Source: Apteryx mantelli
Lineage: Eukaryota; Chordata; Aves; Apterygiformes; Apterygidae
NCBI RefSeq assembly: GCF_036417845.1
Contig: NC_089979.1
Coordinates: 46,694,775 to 46,758,774, forward strand
DNA: 64,000 nt
Direction: 5' to 3'
Part shown: piece by piece, positions 11,101 to 19,900 of the stretch
Numbering within the stretch: position 1 is the stretch's first letter
Layout: each line of letters opens with the position of its first letter
Program-made: the position numbers and the translations under genes
Notes under the pieces: model-generated
Told to the model about the DNA's origin: nothing
Database searches by the model: none
What the model saw: only the letters and a program-made list of their open reading frames with translations

Positions 11101-12483
11101 GTAGGTATCTTTACAAGGGCACTTAGGAACTGCACCTATACAGCACATAGGGGGGGCTTTTATAACACAGTTACACTGCTAATTACTCTAGTTAGTATTT
11201 CTGAAAAACATACACGGAGGTAAATTACATTTTTATATGTTCCAGAAGCTGGAATTATGCTTTCCATTCCTAAAAGAAGCTTTTGAATATCAGACTTTGA
11301 AATTAACACATTTAGCTGGCCTGATGACCAACATTTATCAGTTATGCTCAAAACACAATTTATTGTGAGATCACTCAAAATACTATTTACTGTATAATGC
11401 AGCACTGGACAATTTTCAGTTTTAGTATACAGATTACCAACTGGAAGAGATGCAATTTCTTCCAGAAAGCTAGCATCTCCTCCACATGACAATCCTGATA
11501 GTCCTGCTCCTCCCTCTCTAGCCTTTGTACCATACATACTCTCCTTCCGTACTTAAACTGCATATACTTTTTAAGGCTCTGCACACATCCCCCATCTACT
11601 ATATCAGTTCTTACAGACAAAATTGCTTCGCTGGTTTCCAAATGCAGCCGCATCACCTGTGGCCCTTAACACCCCCCTCCAAGCTGCTACTCCATTCTGC
11701 ATCCTTCAGCTCTGATGGACGGTGAAGCAACTGGAATGCAAAGGACCCAGACCGCGAGGATCGCAGTCACTTCATCTACAAGACTGGGTGCCCCCGTCAT
11801 AAAGCTTTCAGTATGGGCATTTTTGCTTCCTCTTTTGGAAGGGTTACATTTTCATCAACATAACTGCCTTCTCACATCAAGGAAGGCAAGAGGGTGACAA
11901 TAATAGTGAGCAAAGCAGGGGATTAAACATCTGGTGACAAAACCAAAACGATGGGTACAGGCAATGGATCATGTAGGGCTGCTGTATGTTATACCGGTGA
12001 GATCTGGCTCTGGGAGACTGACCCCTTGCTATCAGTTACAGCTGGATTTGTAGCTATGCAGCTTATCTTGTCTTTCTGGTTAACAAAATGCCTCTTAAAC
12101 CTCCTTATCAGTAGCAAAACCATCGCTTTGAACGGCACAGTTATACCTGCCTACTGACAATAGCAGACAAGACACAGCATAGTGTCGTTTGGAGAAAACA
12201 GCATAAATGAAGCAAGCCTTAAATCGCACCTCCCTGCGGCAGCACCACACAGCCCGCCGTGGGGGCGAGGCGCCATCTCGGGCTCACTGGGACCCCCCAT
12301 ACCCCCTTGGCGCTCGCAGCCCCGAGGCCCCGCCCCCAGCCCAGCGAGGCCCCGCCCCCCAGCGCCGGCCGCGGGGGGGCCGGGCTCAGCGACCCTGTGA
12401 AGCACCCACCCGGCGCGCCGTTCCCTACCCAGCTGGCGGCAGTGCGCCACCCCGCAGTGCTGCCCGAGCTCCAGCTCCGCCAT
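4992..12483 (-). CDS. ZFAND1: ZFAND1, AN1-type zinc finger protein 1 (8 coding exons, 269 aa)
   Basis: Coding exons in transcript order: 12429-12483, 10954-10996, 10140-10179, 9642-9769, 9463-9554, 8524-8648, 5283-5438, 4992-5162. They total 810 nt, every junction keeps phase, and the 269 codons are close to the 268 aa I recall for human. Two complete AN1 fingers are visible. The first has C10, C15, C25, C28, C33, H36, H42 and C44. The second has C64, C69, C79, C82, C87, H90, H96 and C98. A Lys-rich linker (about 145-165) and a ubiquitin-like C-terminal half containing ERIYFQVYLPKG, WSIGKVVD and PLYNGGNIILEYLD follow. In the studied mammalian protein the fingers and Ubl-like domain recruit the 26S proteasome and p97/VCP to arsenite-induced stress granules. 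The start is chosen because MAELELGQHC matches the family N-terminus and lies in a CpG island. The gene is head to head with CHMP4C. Identity is sure; untranslated ends are not defined. Confidence 0.96.
5283..5438 (-). CDS. ZFAND1: ZFAND1 exon 7
   Basis: 156 nt coding TERIYFQVYLPKGNKEKSKP followed by MFFCSNWSIGKVVDCAASL, the start of the ubiquitin-like domain. Acceptor ttctag, donor GTAAAT, phase 0 on both sides. Confidence 0.94.
6797..7250 (-). mobile_element. CR1 LINE 3' fragment, antisense, in ZFAND1 intron 7
   Basis: Read on the plus strand it begins 'caggtcaggaaggacctatggggtcatctggtcc', the reverse complement of the CR1 3' end. It continues through decayed but recognisable reverse complements of the CR1 ORF2 terminus (ccagtcaagttttgaa...gaagattccacggc, then ttgttccaaagtctcaccaccctcactgtgaac) to about 7250. 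On the minus strand it is in sense orientation, the same as ZFAND1. The long plus-strand frame 6857-7252 is an antisense artefact. Confidence 0.88.
8524..8648 (-). CDS. ZFAND1: ZFAND1 exon 6
   Basis: 125 nt from acceptor tcctcag to donor GTCAGT. Codes a Lys/Ser-rich linker and the family block SSETAAKVALMKLKMHA...GDKSLPQ. It is shorter than the ORF size cut-off, so it was found by direct reading. Confidence 0.93.
9463..9554 (-). CDS. ZFAND1: ZFAND1 exon 5
   Basis: 92 nt coding HRHQSDHEC (end of finger 2) and KPRMAATQQLVQNIL. Acceptor is ggttacag. Phase demands a GC donor (AG then GCAAGT at 9462-9457), making this a GC-AG intron. Confidence 0.92.
9642..9769 (-). CDS. ZFAND1: ZFAND1 exon 4
   Basis: 128 nt coding the linker and most of AN1 finger 2 (YPCSFKDC, LCPYCEKHFCL). 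Acceptor is atgcttag with a weak pyrimidine tract; donor is GTGAGT. The segment between the fingers (VNIRNNCMKSDQ) is the least family-like part, but an in-frame stop just upstream fixes the exon edge. Confidence 0.88.
10140..10179 (-). CDS. ZFAND1: ZFAND1 exon 3
   Basis: 40-nt exon that completes finger 1 (CLQHRSRDAHGCSE). Phase requires the acceptor cacaaag at 10180. The better-looking CTGCAG that ends 7 nt inside the exon would break the frame. Donor is GTAATC. Confidence 0.88.
10954..10996 (-). CDS. ZFAND1: ZFAND1 exon 2
   Basis: 43-nt exon with acceptor tttcag and donor GTAGGT. Codes FLPFVCDGCSGVF, the middle of AN1 finger 1. Phase 1 in, phase 2 out. Confidence 0.93.
12429..12483 (-). 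CDS. ZFAND1: ZFAND1 exon 1 (coding part)
   Basis: Codes residues 1-18 and the first base of codon 19. Ends CTG G and then the donor GTAGGG at 12428. Contains the first two Cys of AN1 finger 1. The ATG is embedded in a YY1-like motif. Confidence 0.93.
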
Positions 12484-12486
12484 TTT
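12475..12486 (-). promoter_or_regulatory. ZFAND1: YY1-like site overlapping the ZFAND1 start codon
   Basis: The minus strand reads AAAATGGCGGAG, close to the YY1 consensus AANATGGCGGC, with the ZFAND1 ATG inside it. YY1 sites of this form just downstream of the start of transcription, often holding the ATG, are a known arrangement. Confidence 0.5.
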
Positions 12487-12494
12487 CCGCACGC

Positions 12495-12506
12495 TGCGCC
12501 TGCGCC
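12495..12506. promoter_or_regulatory. ZFAND1: NRF1-like site upstream of the ZFAND1 start
   Basis: TGCGCCTGCGCC resembles the NRF1 palindrome (YGCGCAYGCGCR) with one changed central base, 12 bases upstream of the ATG. Confidence 0.35.
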
Positions 12507-12760
12507 GCGGAAAGGAGGGTGTAGGTGGGGGGGGGAGTTGTAGAAACAGCGCGCGCAAAGGCTGCCGGGCTACTGGAGGACACCGTCGGCGGGGAGGGCA
12601 GGGGCGGGGCTGCGCCGCCGCGGGGCGTGGCGCGGCGCGGCGCGAGGGAGGGTGACGGTGGGCGGGGCCGGGGCCGGCACAGGGGTAGGTGCAGAGGTGT
12701 GTTAGTACAGACGGGGCTCCGACTTGAGTGCGGGCAGAGCCGCGGGTGCGCACGCGGGAG

Positions 12761-13500
12761 CGCTTCGTGTATCGGCCAACCATTCTCAGACGCTACTTAT
12801 TTCTCTTTTTCTGAATCTGCTCTATTTCTTTAGTTGTGCTGGATCCCAGGCTAGGGCTTATTTCGAGAGACAGAGGAAGGGGAAACACAGCTTCCCGTGA
12901 TATTTCTTCCACTCAGTTTTTTAATGTTTCTGTGAATTATGTTTCCTTATGCATGCATCTTTATTTTTAAAAAGCTACATTTATGTTCTTAAGAGTTTAG
13001 TGTTTATTTTCCCAGTCCTAACCCACATTCATTCTTATGTGTGACTGTCCTCTAGTAGCATATTAAAGAGTGACTAACAGCTGTCACTTGTCATCCTGGG
13101 GTCTGTATCATCACTGACTGCTCTGTAGAGTATTTACAAGGAGTCCCTTTAATCTTTCTTCAGTGTCACCTCTGTGTCATTTATTGGATACATCAGTCAT
13201 TAGTCTGTTCTAGGCTAGTTAGCATCATCATAATAATGTGATCATCCCTCTGAAAAGGCATCTTCTTGCAGTATGAGACTAAAGGAAAAAAAGCACATAG
13301 TCTGTGAAGACATTCCTCAACTTTAGTTAGCTTTTTAATTGCCAGATAGCAGGAGTGTGTTTTCTGCAAAGGTGCGCCTCCCCAGTACCTGGCGTGAAGC
13401 TCTTGGAATGTCAAACATAGAATTTAATCAATCTTTCAGGGAACCTTAATTTTTTTAAGCTGTCCTGCAGCCAGATATGTTCTGTTCCCCCCCCCCTTTG
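12761..13500. other. AT-rich spacer between the two divergent CpG islands
   Basis: About 0.7 kb of AT-rich DNA separates the ZFAND1 and CHMP4C islands. No gene or recognisable element. The 13193-13414 minus frame has no family match. Confidence 0.5.
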
Positions 13501-13614
13501 ATTTTTAACTGCCTTCAGAGTAGAGCGTGGGTCGGACACGGCGTCGCTGCTACGTCTGCAGAGGAAGGCCGGGGCGTCGCGCGTGTTTCTGCACGGGCGG
13601 GCTCCGAACGAACA

Positions 13615-13656
13615 GGGCCGGGGCCGGGGCCGGGGCCGGGGCCGGGGCCGGGGCCG
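13615..13656 (+). repeat. (GGGCCG)7 = GGGGCC-type hexanucleotide tract
   Basis: Seven perfect tandem copies (42 bases), ending 120 bases upstream of the CHMP4C ATG, so probably in the 5' UTR or core promoter. Plus strand is the G-rich strand and is also the CHMP4C sense strand. In the CHMP4C frame it reads alternating Gly-Pro. It is the same motif as the C9orf72 repeat, at a length in the normal range for that locus. Likely G-quadruplex forming. Confidence 0.97.
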
Positions 13657-13776
13657 CCCCGCCGCCAGGTGCGCAGCGCCGCGCCGCCCGCAGGCCAGGA
13701 AGTGCCGCCAGCGCGGGGGAGGCTCCCGCGGGCCGGGCCGCGCTCCCGGCAGAGCGAGCGGCCGCGGGGCGCCGAC

Positions 13777-13972
13777 ATGAGCAGGATTTCGAGGTTCTTC
13801 AAGGGGGGCGGCGCGGCCGCCCCCAGGGCCCGCGGCGGCCCCTCGCCGCAGGAGGCCCTGGCGCGGCTGCGGGAGACCGAGGAGATGCTCGGCAAGAAGC
13901 AGCAGTACCTGGAGACGCGGATCGAGCGGGAGCTGGCGGCCGCCCGGCAGCACGGCACCGCCAACCGCCGAG
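13777..13972 (+). CDS. CHMP4C: CHMP4C exon 1 (coding part)
   Basis: Residues 1-65 plus the first base of codon 66; donor CGA G then GTGAGG. Contains MSRISRFFKGG and SPQEALARLRETEEM. The frame stays open upstream to an ATG at 13477, but homology begins only at 13777. Confidence 0.94.
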
Positions 13973-16900
13973 GTGAGGCCCGCGTGTTGCTGGTGACCGA
14001 GGAGCAGTGATCGAACCCCACAGGCATATGCGATAAAGCTAAAAAATGACTGACAGCTCAGAGCATTCGTGCCTGCTACACCATCCTCCCGCTGCTAACT
14101 GCGGTGGGGGAGATACTGAAGGGACGGTGAGGGTTTGATCCTGCTTACACTGAAGCCGTGGTCCCCGGGAAGGAAATGACTAGAATTGCAGCAAGACAGT
14201 CTCGGGGAAACGGAGGGCTTTGAGAAACAAGTTGGTTTAGTTACTCCTTAAAGACATCTTGAGTCTTGGCTGTCCACTCTGAGAATTATTTTTCTTTAAA
14301 TGCGCAAAAGTGAAGCAAAATGTTTTCAATTAAAGATTCAAAAAATATATAGAATAAGTTGCTCTTTAATCTGCTCTTTCTGTTGCTGGATAATTAAAAA
14401 AGTTAATGCCATATAATTTGCGAGGAGCTGCACATTAAAGGTGTTTTGCTTAGTCTTTTCACTTATTTGTGATACTTCAGCACTTAAGTGAAAAGCATTT
14501 AGTTAGAAGGGGTTTAAAAACACTGGTAGAGATGGGACAGATTTTAAGGCACAAAAAGTCCAAGTGAATAAAGCCAGTTCAGCAGTGCAACTAAGTCTGT
14601 CACTCTGCAACACTTGAGCCATCCGGGTCGGTGTGCTCCCAGTTTTTTTTTTTTTTTACTTTGCTGTCCCAGCTGGAGTGTCCCTCTTGTCCCTTTGGGC
14701 AGGTACTGGCACTCCTGTGCTAGTTCAGGGAGGTGACCCAGCTAAAGAGTAATGTTACAGAGCAAAGTGACTGAATCAGCTCCCTGAACTGGTTCACTTT
14801 GCAATTGTATGAGCAGCATATGATCTTGCATGTGTGCAGGGAAACAGACCTGTTTGTGCAACTGTAGCAGTTCCTATTTAGATCCCGACACGCTGCTGTG
14901 AAACTTCACCCCAAGACTCTACTTTGAGCTGGCCTTGTTGCAGGAAGAAGCAATGTTCCCTGCCTCGCTCCTGCCCCTGTGCGCCTCTCTTCCTTACGCC
15001 GGGAGGCGCGCAGGGGGTGTGTTTCAGAAATCTGTATGTGGCTGTACAGTAGCTTGGTTTTGGGGCTTTTTTTTGGGGGGGGCTAGATGATTTTTGCCCT
15101 GGGTAGGCTGGCTCTGCAGCTGCCCCAATGCTTGGGCCCGGGTGAAGCAGAAGGTGGTGCCTAGGCAGGAATGAGTCCTCGTTGTTGGGAAAAGGCAGAT
15201 CTGCTTCTCTTCTAACCCAGCTGATTTATGCTGGTTCCAAGTGTTTGGCAAACTATGGCTTTGCACTGTACTTTCAGGAATGCAGCATTCGACACGGGAA
15301 GCTTTTCTCCCAGGTACTTGTTTCCACTGCTGTGCTGCAGCATGCTGTTCAAGTTATATCTGTACACTTCTTTGTGGAGTCATGCTTCAAGCTGGATTGT
15401 TGGGCTCACCGTGATTAAAAGTAACTCTCTCTTATCTTTCTTGTCATTGGCTCAGTAACCTACAGTCAAGTACAGTAAAGAGAGGGTAGGGCAAGAAGGA
15501 TAGAATAGCAATTTTTTATGCCAAAAATGGCACTAAAGCCAGAAGGGTAGTAAAACTCCAGTCAGAGTAGAAATGAGATAATACAACCTTGCTGCACCAA
15601 AATGATAGAATTTGGTAGACTAGTGAGCAAGCGTAATTCCCCAAATATACCCCTTCATATGATATAACAATTGTGTTAGTTTTAATTGCTGCTGATTTAC
15701 ATATAACAACATGTTAGCTAGTATACTGTAATATATTTCAGAGGAAATCTGTGGTAACCAGCAGCTATTGTAGCATTATGTAAGCATACAGGCAAATGAG
15801 AGAATAAAAGTTTTAATCTGCATTGTCCTGTTAGAGTGAATATTTCAAAGCGACCTAGCAGGTAATTTTATGTGTTTTTTTCATAATTGCATCACTAAGA
15901 GGTCTCTGGAATTTAAAATGGGAGTGTCTGAGACTGGAGCAGGATGTATCTACATATAGAAAATATACCAAGTTAGCATGATCTCATTTGGTTTTTCAGG
16001 CGTGTGAGTCTGAGTCAGTTACAGTGACACAAGCAGGATCAGACTCAAGCGCCAACAATTTTTCATGAGTTCAAATGATTCTTGAATGGGTTCCTGTGAC
16101 ATCAGAAGACTTAACCTGATTTAAAAGCCATGACATGCTAGCTATGCAAATAGATGTGAAGCATCACTTAAATATTTTTTTGGCTTCTCCCTCACGAAGT
16201 GTGTATTGCTGCAGTTCCTGTAACCAATCTGAAATTAGCTATGCTTATGGGGTAATATATTTCCAGTGTTCCCATTCATATCTCATTGTAACTAGACCAC
16301 TTCAGGGTTTTCTGAACAGCAATGTGTGTTGGATTTCCTCTTGCAGAGATTGTTTTGTGATAAGCAATATTTTCTTTAACGATTAGCACTGCCTTTTAAT
16401 CTTTCACTATTCCAGACACAAACTCATGGTTCTTTTAGGGTATCTCTTGCTATATATGTTGACTAATTTCAGCCAGTGCACAGCTCACAACTCCAGCTGC
16501 AAATTGACCTTTTGTCTTGAACATTTTGAAGGTCATATAGGAAAATTTAAAGGTTAGAAAGTGATACTGAATGTTAAAATTGTTTAAGCTTGAAGTGAGA
16601 GAAAGGGCTAGCACTGGGAAGAGGCAAGCTGTTCTGTTTTCTTTTACTTCTACATCACTACATCCATGTCCGTAATGACGATATGCATTTTTTTGATGGT
16701 GATGGGTTAGGACAAAAGAAGTGTCTTAGTCCTCACAGTGCAGTTTGCCATATAGAGAAGCTTTTTCATCCCAAACTTACCACCACTGTGGTGGTCATTC
16801 AGTTAGCATGTGGAATGATATTACCTCCTTAATGCTGGGAATGATGCTTTTGCTTAAGGCTTGGCATCCGGTTGTGAGGCAGTGTGGAAAGTTGTCTATA

Positions 16901-19900
16901 TTACTTTCTGGATTCAATTACTATGTTTTCATTGTAATTTGTAGTTTGTTTTTTTTTTAAAGTTAGTTTATCGGCAATACTTGTTGTATGAGTATGCAGA
17001 GAGTACAAGGGAATGTTATTCCAGGGTAAAAGTTTGACCTCTGTCCTCCAAAAGCCTCTGCTCCTTATCATTACTGTTTGTTCTCTCTCTCCTACAACAA
17101 TCCCTTTGCCTCTGAGTTTGTTCTCTTTCCTTCCATTTTACACCCTCCATACACACACCTGCTGCCTCTGATTTCTTGTGTGTTATTTGAGAATTCTGTT
17201 TAAAGGAAAATGGGTTTTCTGAAGCGTGCGTATGCATGTGAAAATGCTGCAATTTGAGTGTTGTGTTTTAGCCAGGCATCTTCTACAGGTCCTAAAAAGG
17301 AAAAAAAAAAAAAAAAAGAAAAAAGACTGAATGAAAAGAAATAAAAGAAATTAAAAGCCGACACAGCTTTTTAACAGGAAGAAGGCTTAACCAGAGAGTC
17401 ACAGAATATTACTGAAGATAAAACGTATGTAGAAAATTGGAGTAACAAGTGTAGGCTTTTACCAATAGATGCTGCTAAATATGTTGTGTGGTACGTTTGA
17501 ACAAGGCCTGTGTAGGAATGCCACGTGGCATTCCTTTTCCGTGAGTTAGTTGTAACCAGAAGGTTATTAAAACTAAGAAGTGATGTAGTAGTTGCATGTT
17601 AACACAGACAGGGCTCTCATTCCTAGAGGCGGGTGTATGGCAGGTTGGGACTGAGGATTTTTTGGCAGAGCGGTGTGGAGAAGCCCTCTACTATCTCTTT
17701 GTTCTGTGGTTTACAGCCATTGTTCTTTTCTCTTTGCGATCGTATTTAAAGTATCTTGCCATGAACTGGAATGGTTATAATGAATCAAGTGCAGTACTGC
17801 TTTTGAATTATTGCCTTGGTTGTTTGAGAATTTGCATACAGTCACAGGTTTCAAGGATTACAAATGTTGATAATGAGCTTTCTTAAGCTTGTATGATTTT
17901 TCTGTGGCCTCAGCAGCATTACTTCTGGTTGCCACTGATGTTAAGTGAGATCAGAATCTGTACTCCACAGGTCCCATACAGAGCAGAAGTGTAAGTAATC
18001 CACCAGGGAGGCAGGCATTGCACATCCTCAAAAATACTACTTGGCCGGAGAGCCATAGGTGTGAGCAAATTTGTGACAAGCACCTACTGCCAAGAGAGTC
18101 TCGCTCATCTCAACCCCAGATGACTAAATTACTGATGTGCCCAAACCAGAAAGCCCTGAGAGTTGGCATTAACCTTGAGAAAGAGACTGTGTGTGTAATT
18201 TCACATCCAAGAGGGCCTCTTCATATTGCAATGGCAACTAGAGACCTGTGTTAATAAGAAATATGTGCTGAGTTGAAAAGGAAAGTAATCACTACTGTAC
18301 TGTTTATCAGCTTTGCTCTGTGATTTACAGCCATTGTTCTTTGCTCTTCATGATCAGATTTAAAGTAGGACTTTTTTTGCTGGATAAGCTGATAGCCAGT
18401 CCTCCGCGTGGTGCTACTAATAGCGAAGAAATTACAGTGAAGGTGGATCAAATTTAGCAATAAGAACACTGCAAACATATGTCTTTAGTAGTTAAGATGG
18501 TCTCCTAACAAGAAGTCACCAGTCTGTACACTAATGTTTTTTACAGAATATATTCTTGCTCTTACAAGGAAGTGAGAGCTCCTAGGTATTTATGACAGGT
18601 ATGTGCTATGAATTAAAATAGTCATTATTTTCAAAGTTATGCCATCTGTATGACATTTGTATTTTTGGGTTGTTTTCTTTGTTTTGTGATCCCTTTAGAT
18701 AAAGATAAATGAGAAAAGGTAGTTTGGGGAACATTTTTCGGTGGGTGCAAATAGGCACCAACAGTAAAGCAAGAGGGAGCTTTCCTAAGGGAGGGAGAGG
18801 AGCTAAGTACTTGGTCGTAAGTGAGGTTTGAGTTTCCTTGAAGCAGTTTGTGAAGTGAAGTGTATCCAAGGATGACGTGCAGTACTTTCATAGCAATGTC
18901 ATGTCTTCTGAAGAAATGCTCTTTTCCTTCTTCACCAAGTTTCCCTTGGGAATTATAGGGTTTACTTGACAGTGCTCTTATTTCTGCTTCAGAATATCAG
19001 ATCAGTTGTTCCCTTACTGGTGGCTACCAGTGGTGGGCTTGACAGGTACAGGTGTTATCATCACTGTACTGTCTATTTCATTCTGACCTGTCATGAAGAC
19101 ATGGTGAAGGTGCCAGGACTACTATCTTTCTTCTTGCTGTTGGAAACCTGGATCTCCAGCGTGGCCAGGATTGTTATTGTCCGTCTGGCCATCTTTCCTT
19201 CCTTAATAAAATATCACCATAGTGAACTTGGAAAGTGTCTTTCTGTATATTAATGAAAGTAATTCTAAATACATAAACTGACTGACATAGTAGTCTACTG
19301 TCGTTCCAGCTACTTGTCCTGAAAATAAAATAAAAACCCAGAATACAAGAGCAGTGGTTCCTAATGCCATGAGCCGTGTCCTGCTTGCTGGACAGCTGAG
19401 TCCAGAAGTAGGGCTAAAGCCCAGGCAACCACTACCCATGTCACTGTGAAATGCAGGAGCTGAATCTGCTTCTTTGGAGCACAATAAAAACCAGTGTATG
19501 AGATTCCTTTTTCCTGGAGAAGACCTTCATCTTTTCCTGGTTAAATTGGCATTGCACTTATTTCATCAGATGATGCTTAGATTCTTCCTACCTGACTCTC
19601 TTCCTTTTCCGAAATCTTTGGAATGGGCAACACCCTTTTGCAGTTTCATTCTGTGACCTTCAGTAAAGTAAGTTTATCACTGTCACTCAATTTCTTTACT
19701 TTTTCATGGAAATTATGTTCTTTTTCAGTTGTTTATTATAATACAAAAGCATTTGAGAAGAGTTTCAGTGTTGTTCTTGCAAGATTTGCACGCAACTTTT
19801 AACATGCTTACATGTGTAGTAGGAAAATCACTTAAGCAAAGTAAAGCTTATGACAATCTGTAAAATGTAGAAAATAAGATTTCAAATCAGTGAGGAAATT

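Larger units (their letters stand above)
12230..12760. promoter_or_regulatory. ZFAND1: CpG island and promoter region of ZFAND1
   Basis: Dense CG dinucleotides and GC boxes (for example gggcgggg near 12662) surround ZFAND1 exon 1 and contrast with AT-rich flanks. No TATA box is evident, as expected of a housekeeping promoter. The long frames on both strands here (12151-12833) exist because the DNA is GC-rich and stop-poor. Confidence 0.8.
13505..14010. promoter_or_regulatory. CHMP4C: CpG island, promoter, 5' UTR and first exon of CHMP4C
   Basis: Strongly CpG-rich block around the CHMP4C start, with the hexanucleotide tract inside it. No TATA box is seen at a sensible distance. It ends just after the exon 1 donor. 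Confidence 0.8.

Noticed and set aside
12151-12783. 210-codon minus-strand frame running into ZFAND1, with 100 codons upstream of its ATG
   Set aside because: Arg/Pro/Ala-rich composition of stop-poor CpG DNA. Family homology starts exactly at MAELELG, and exon 1 ends at 12429 by phase, so the 5' and 3' parts of the frame are not protein. The equal 100-codon upstream extension in CHMP4C is taken as coincidence.
13411-14027. Minus-strand frames over CHMP4C exon 1 with poly Pro-Arg or Gly-Pro
   Set aside because: Antisense shadows of the GGGCCG tract and of exon 1; no homology and no splice context.
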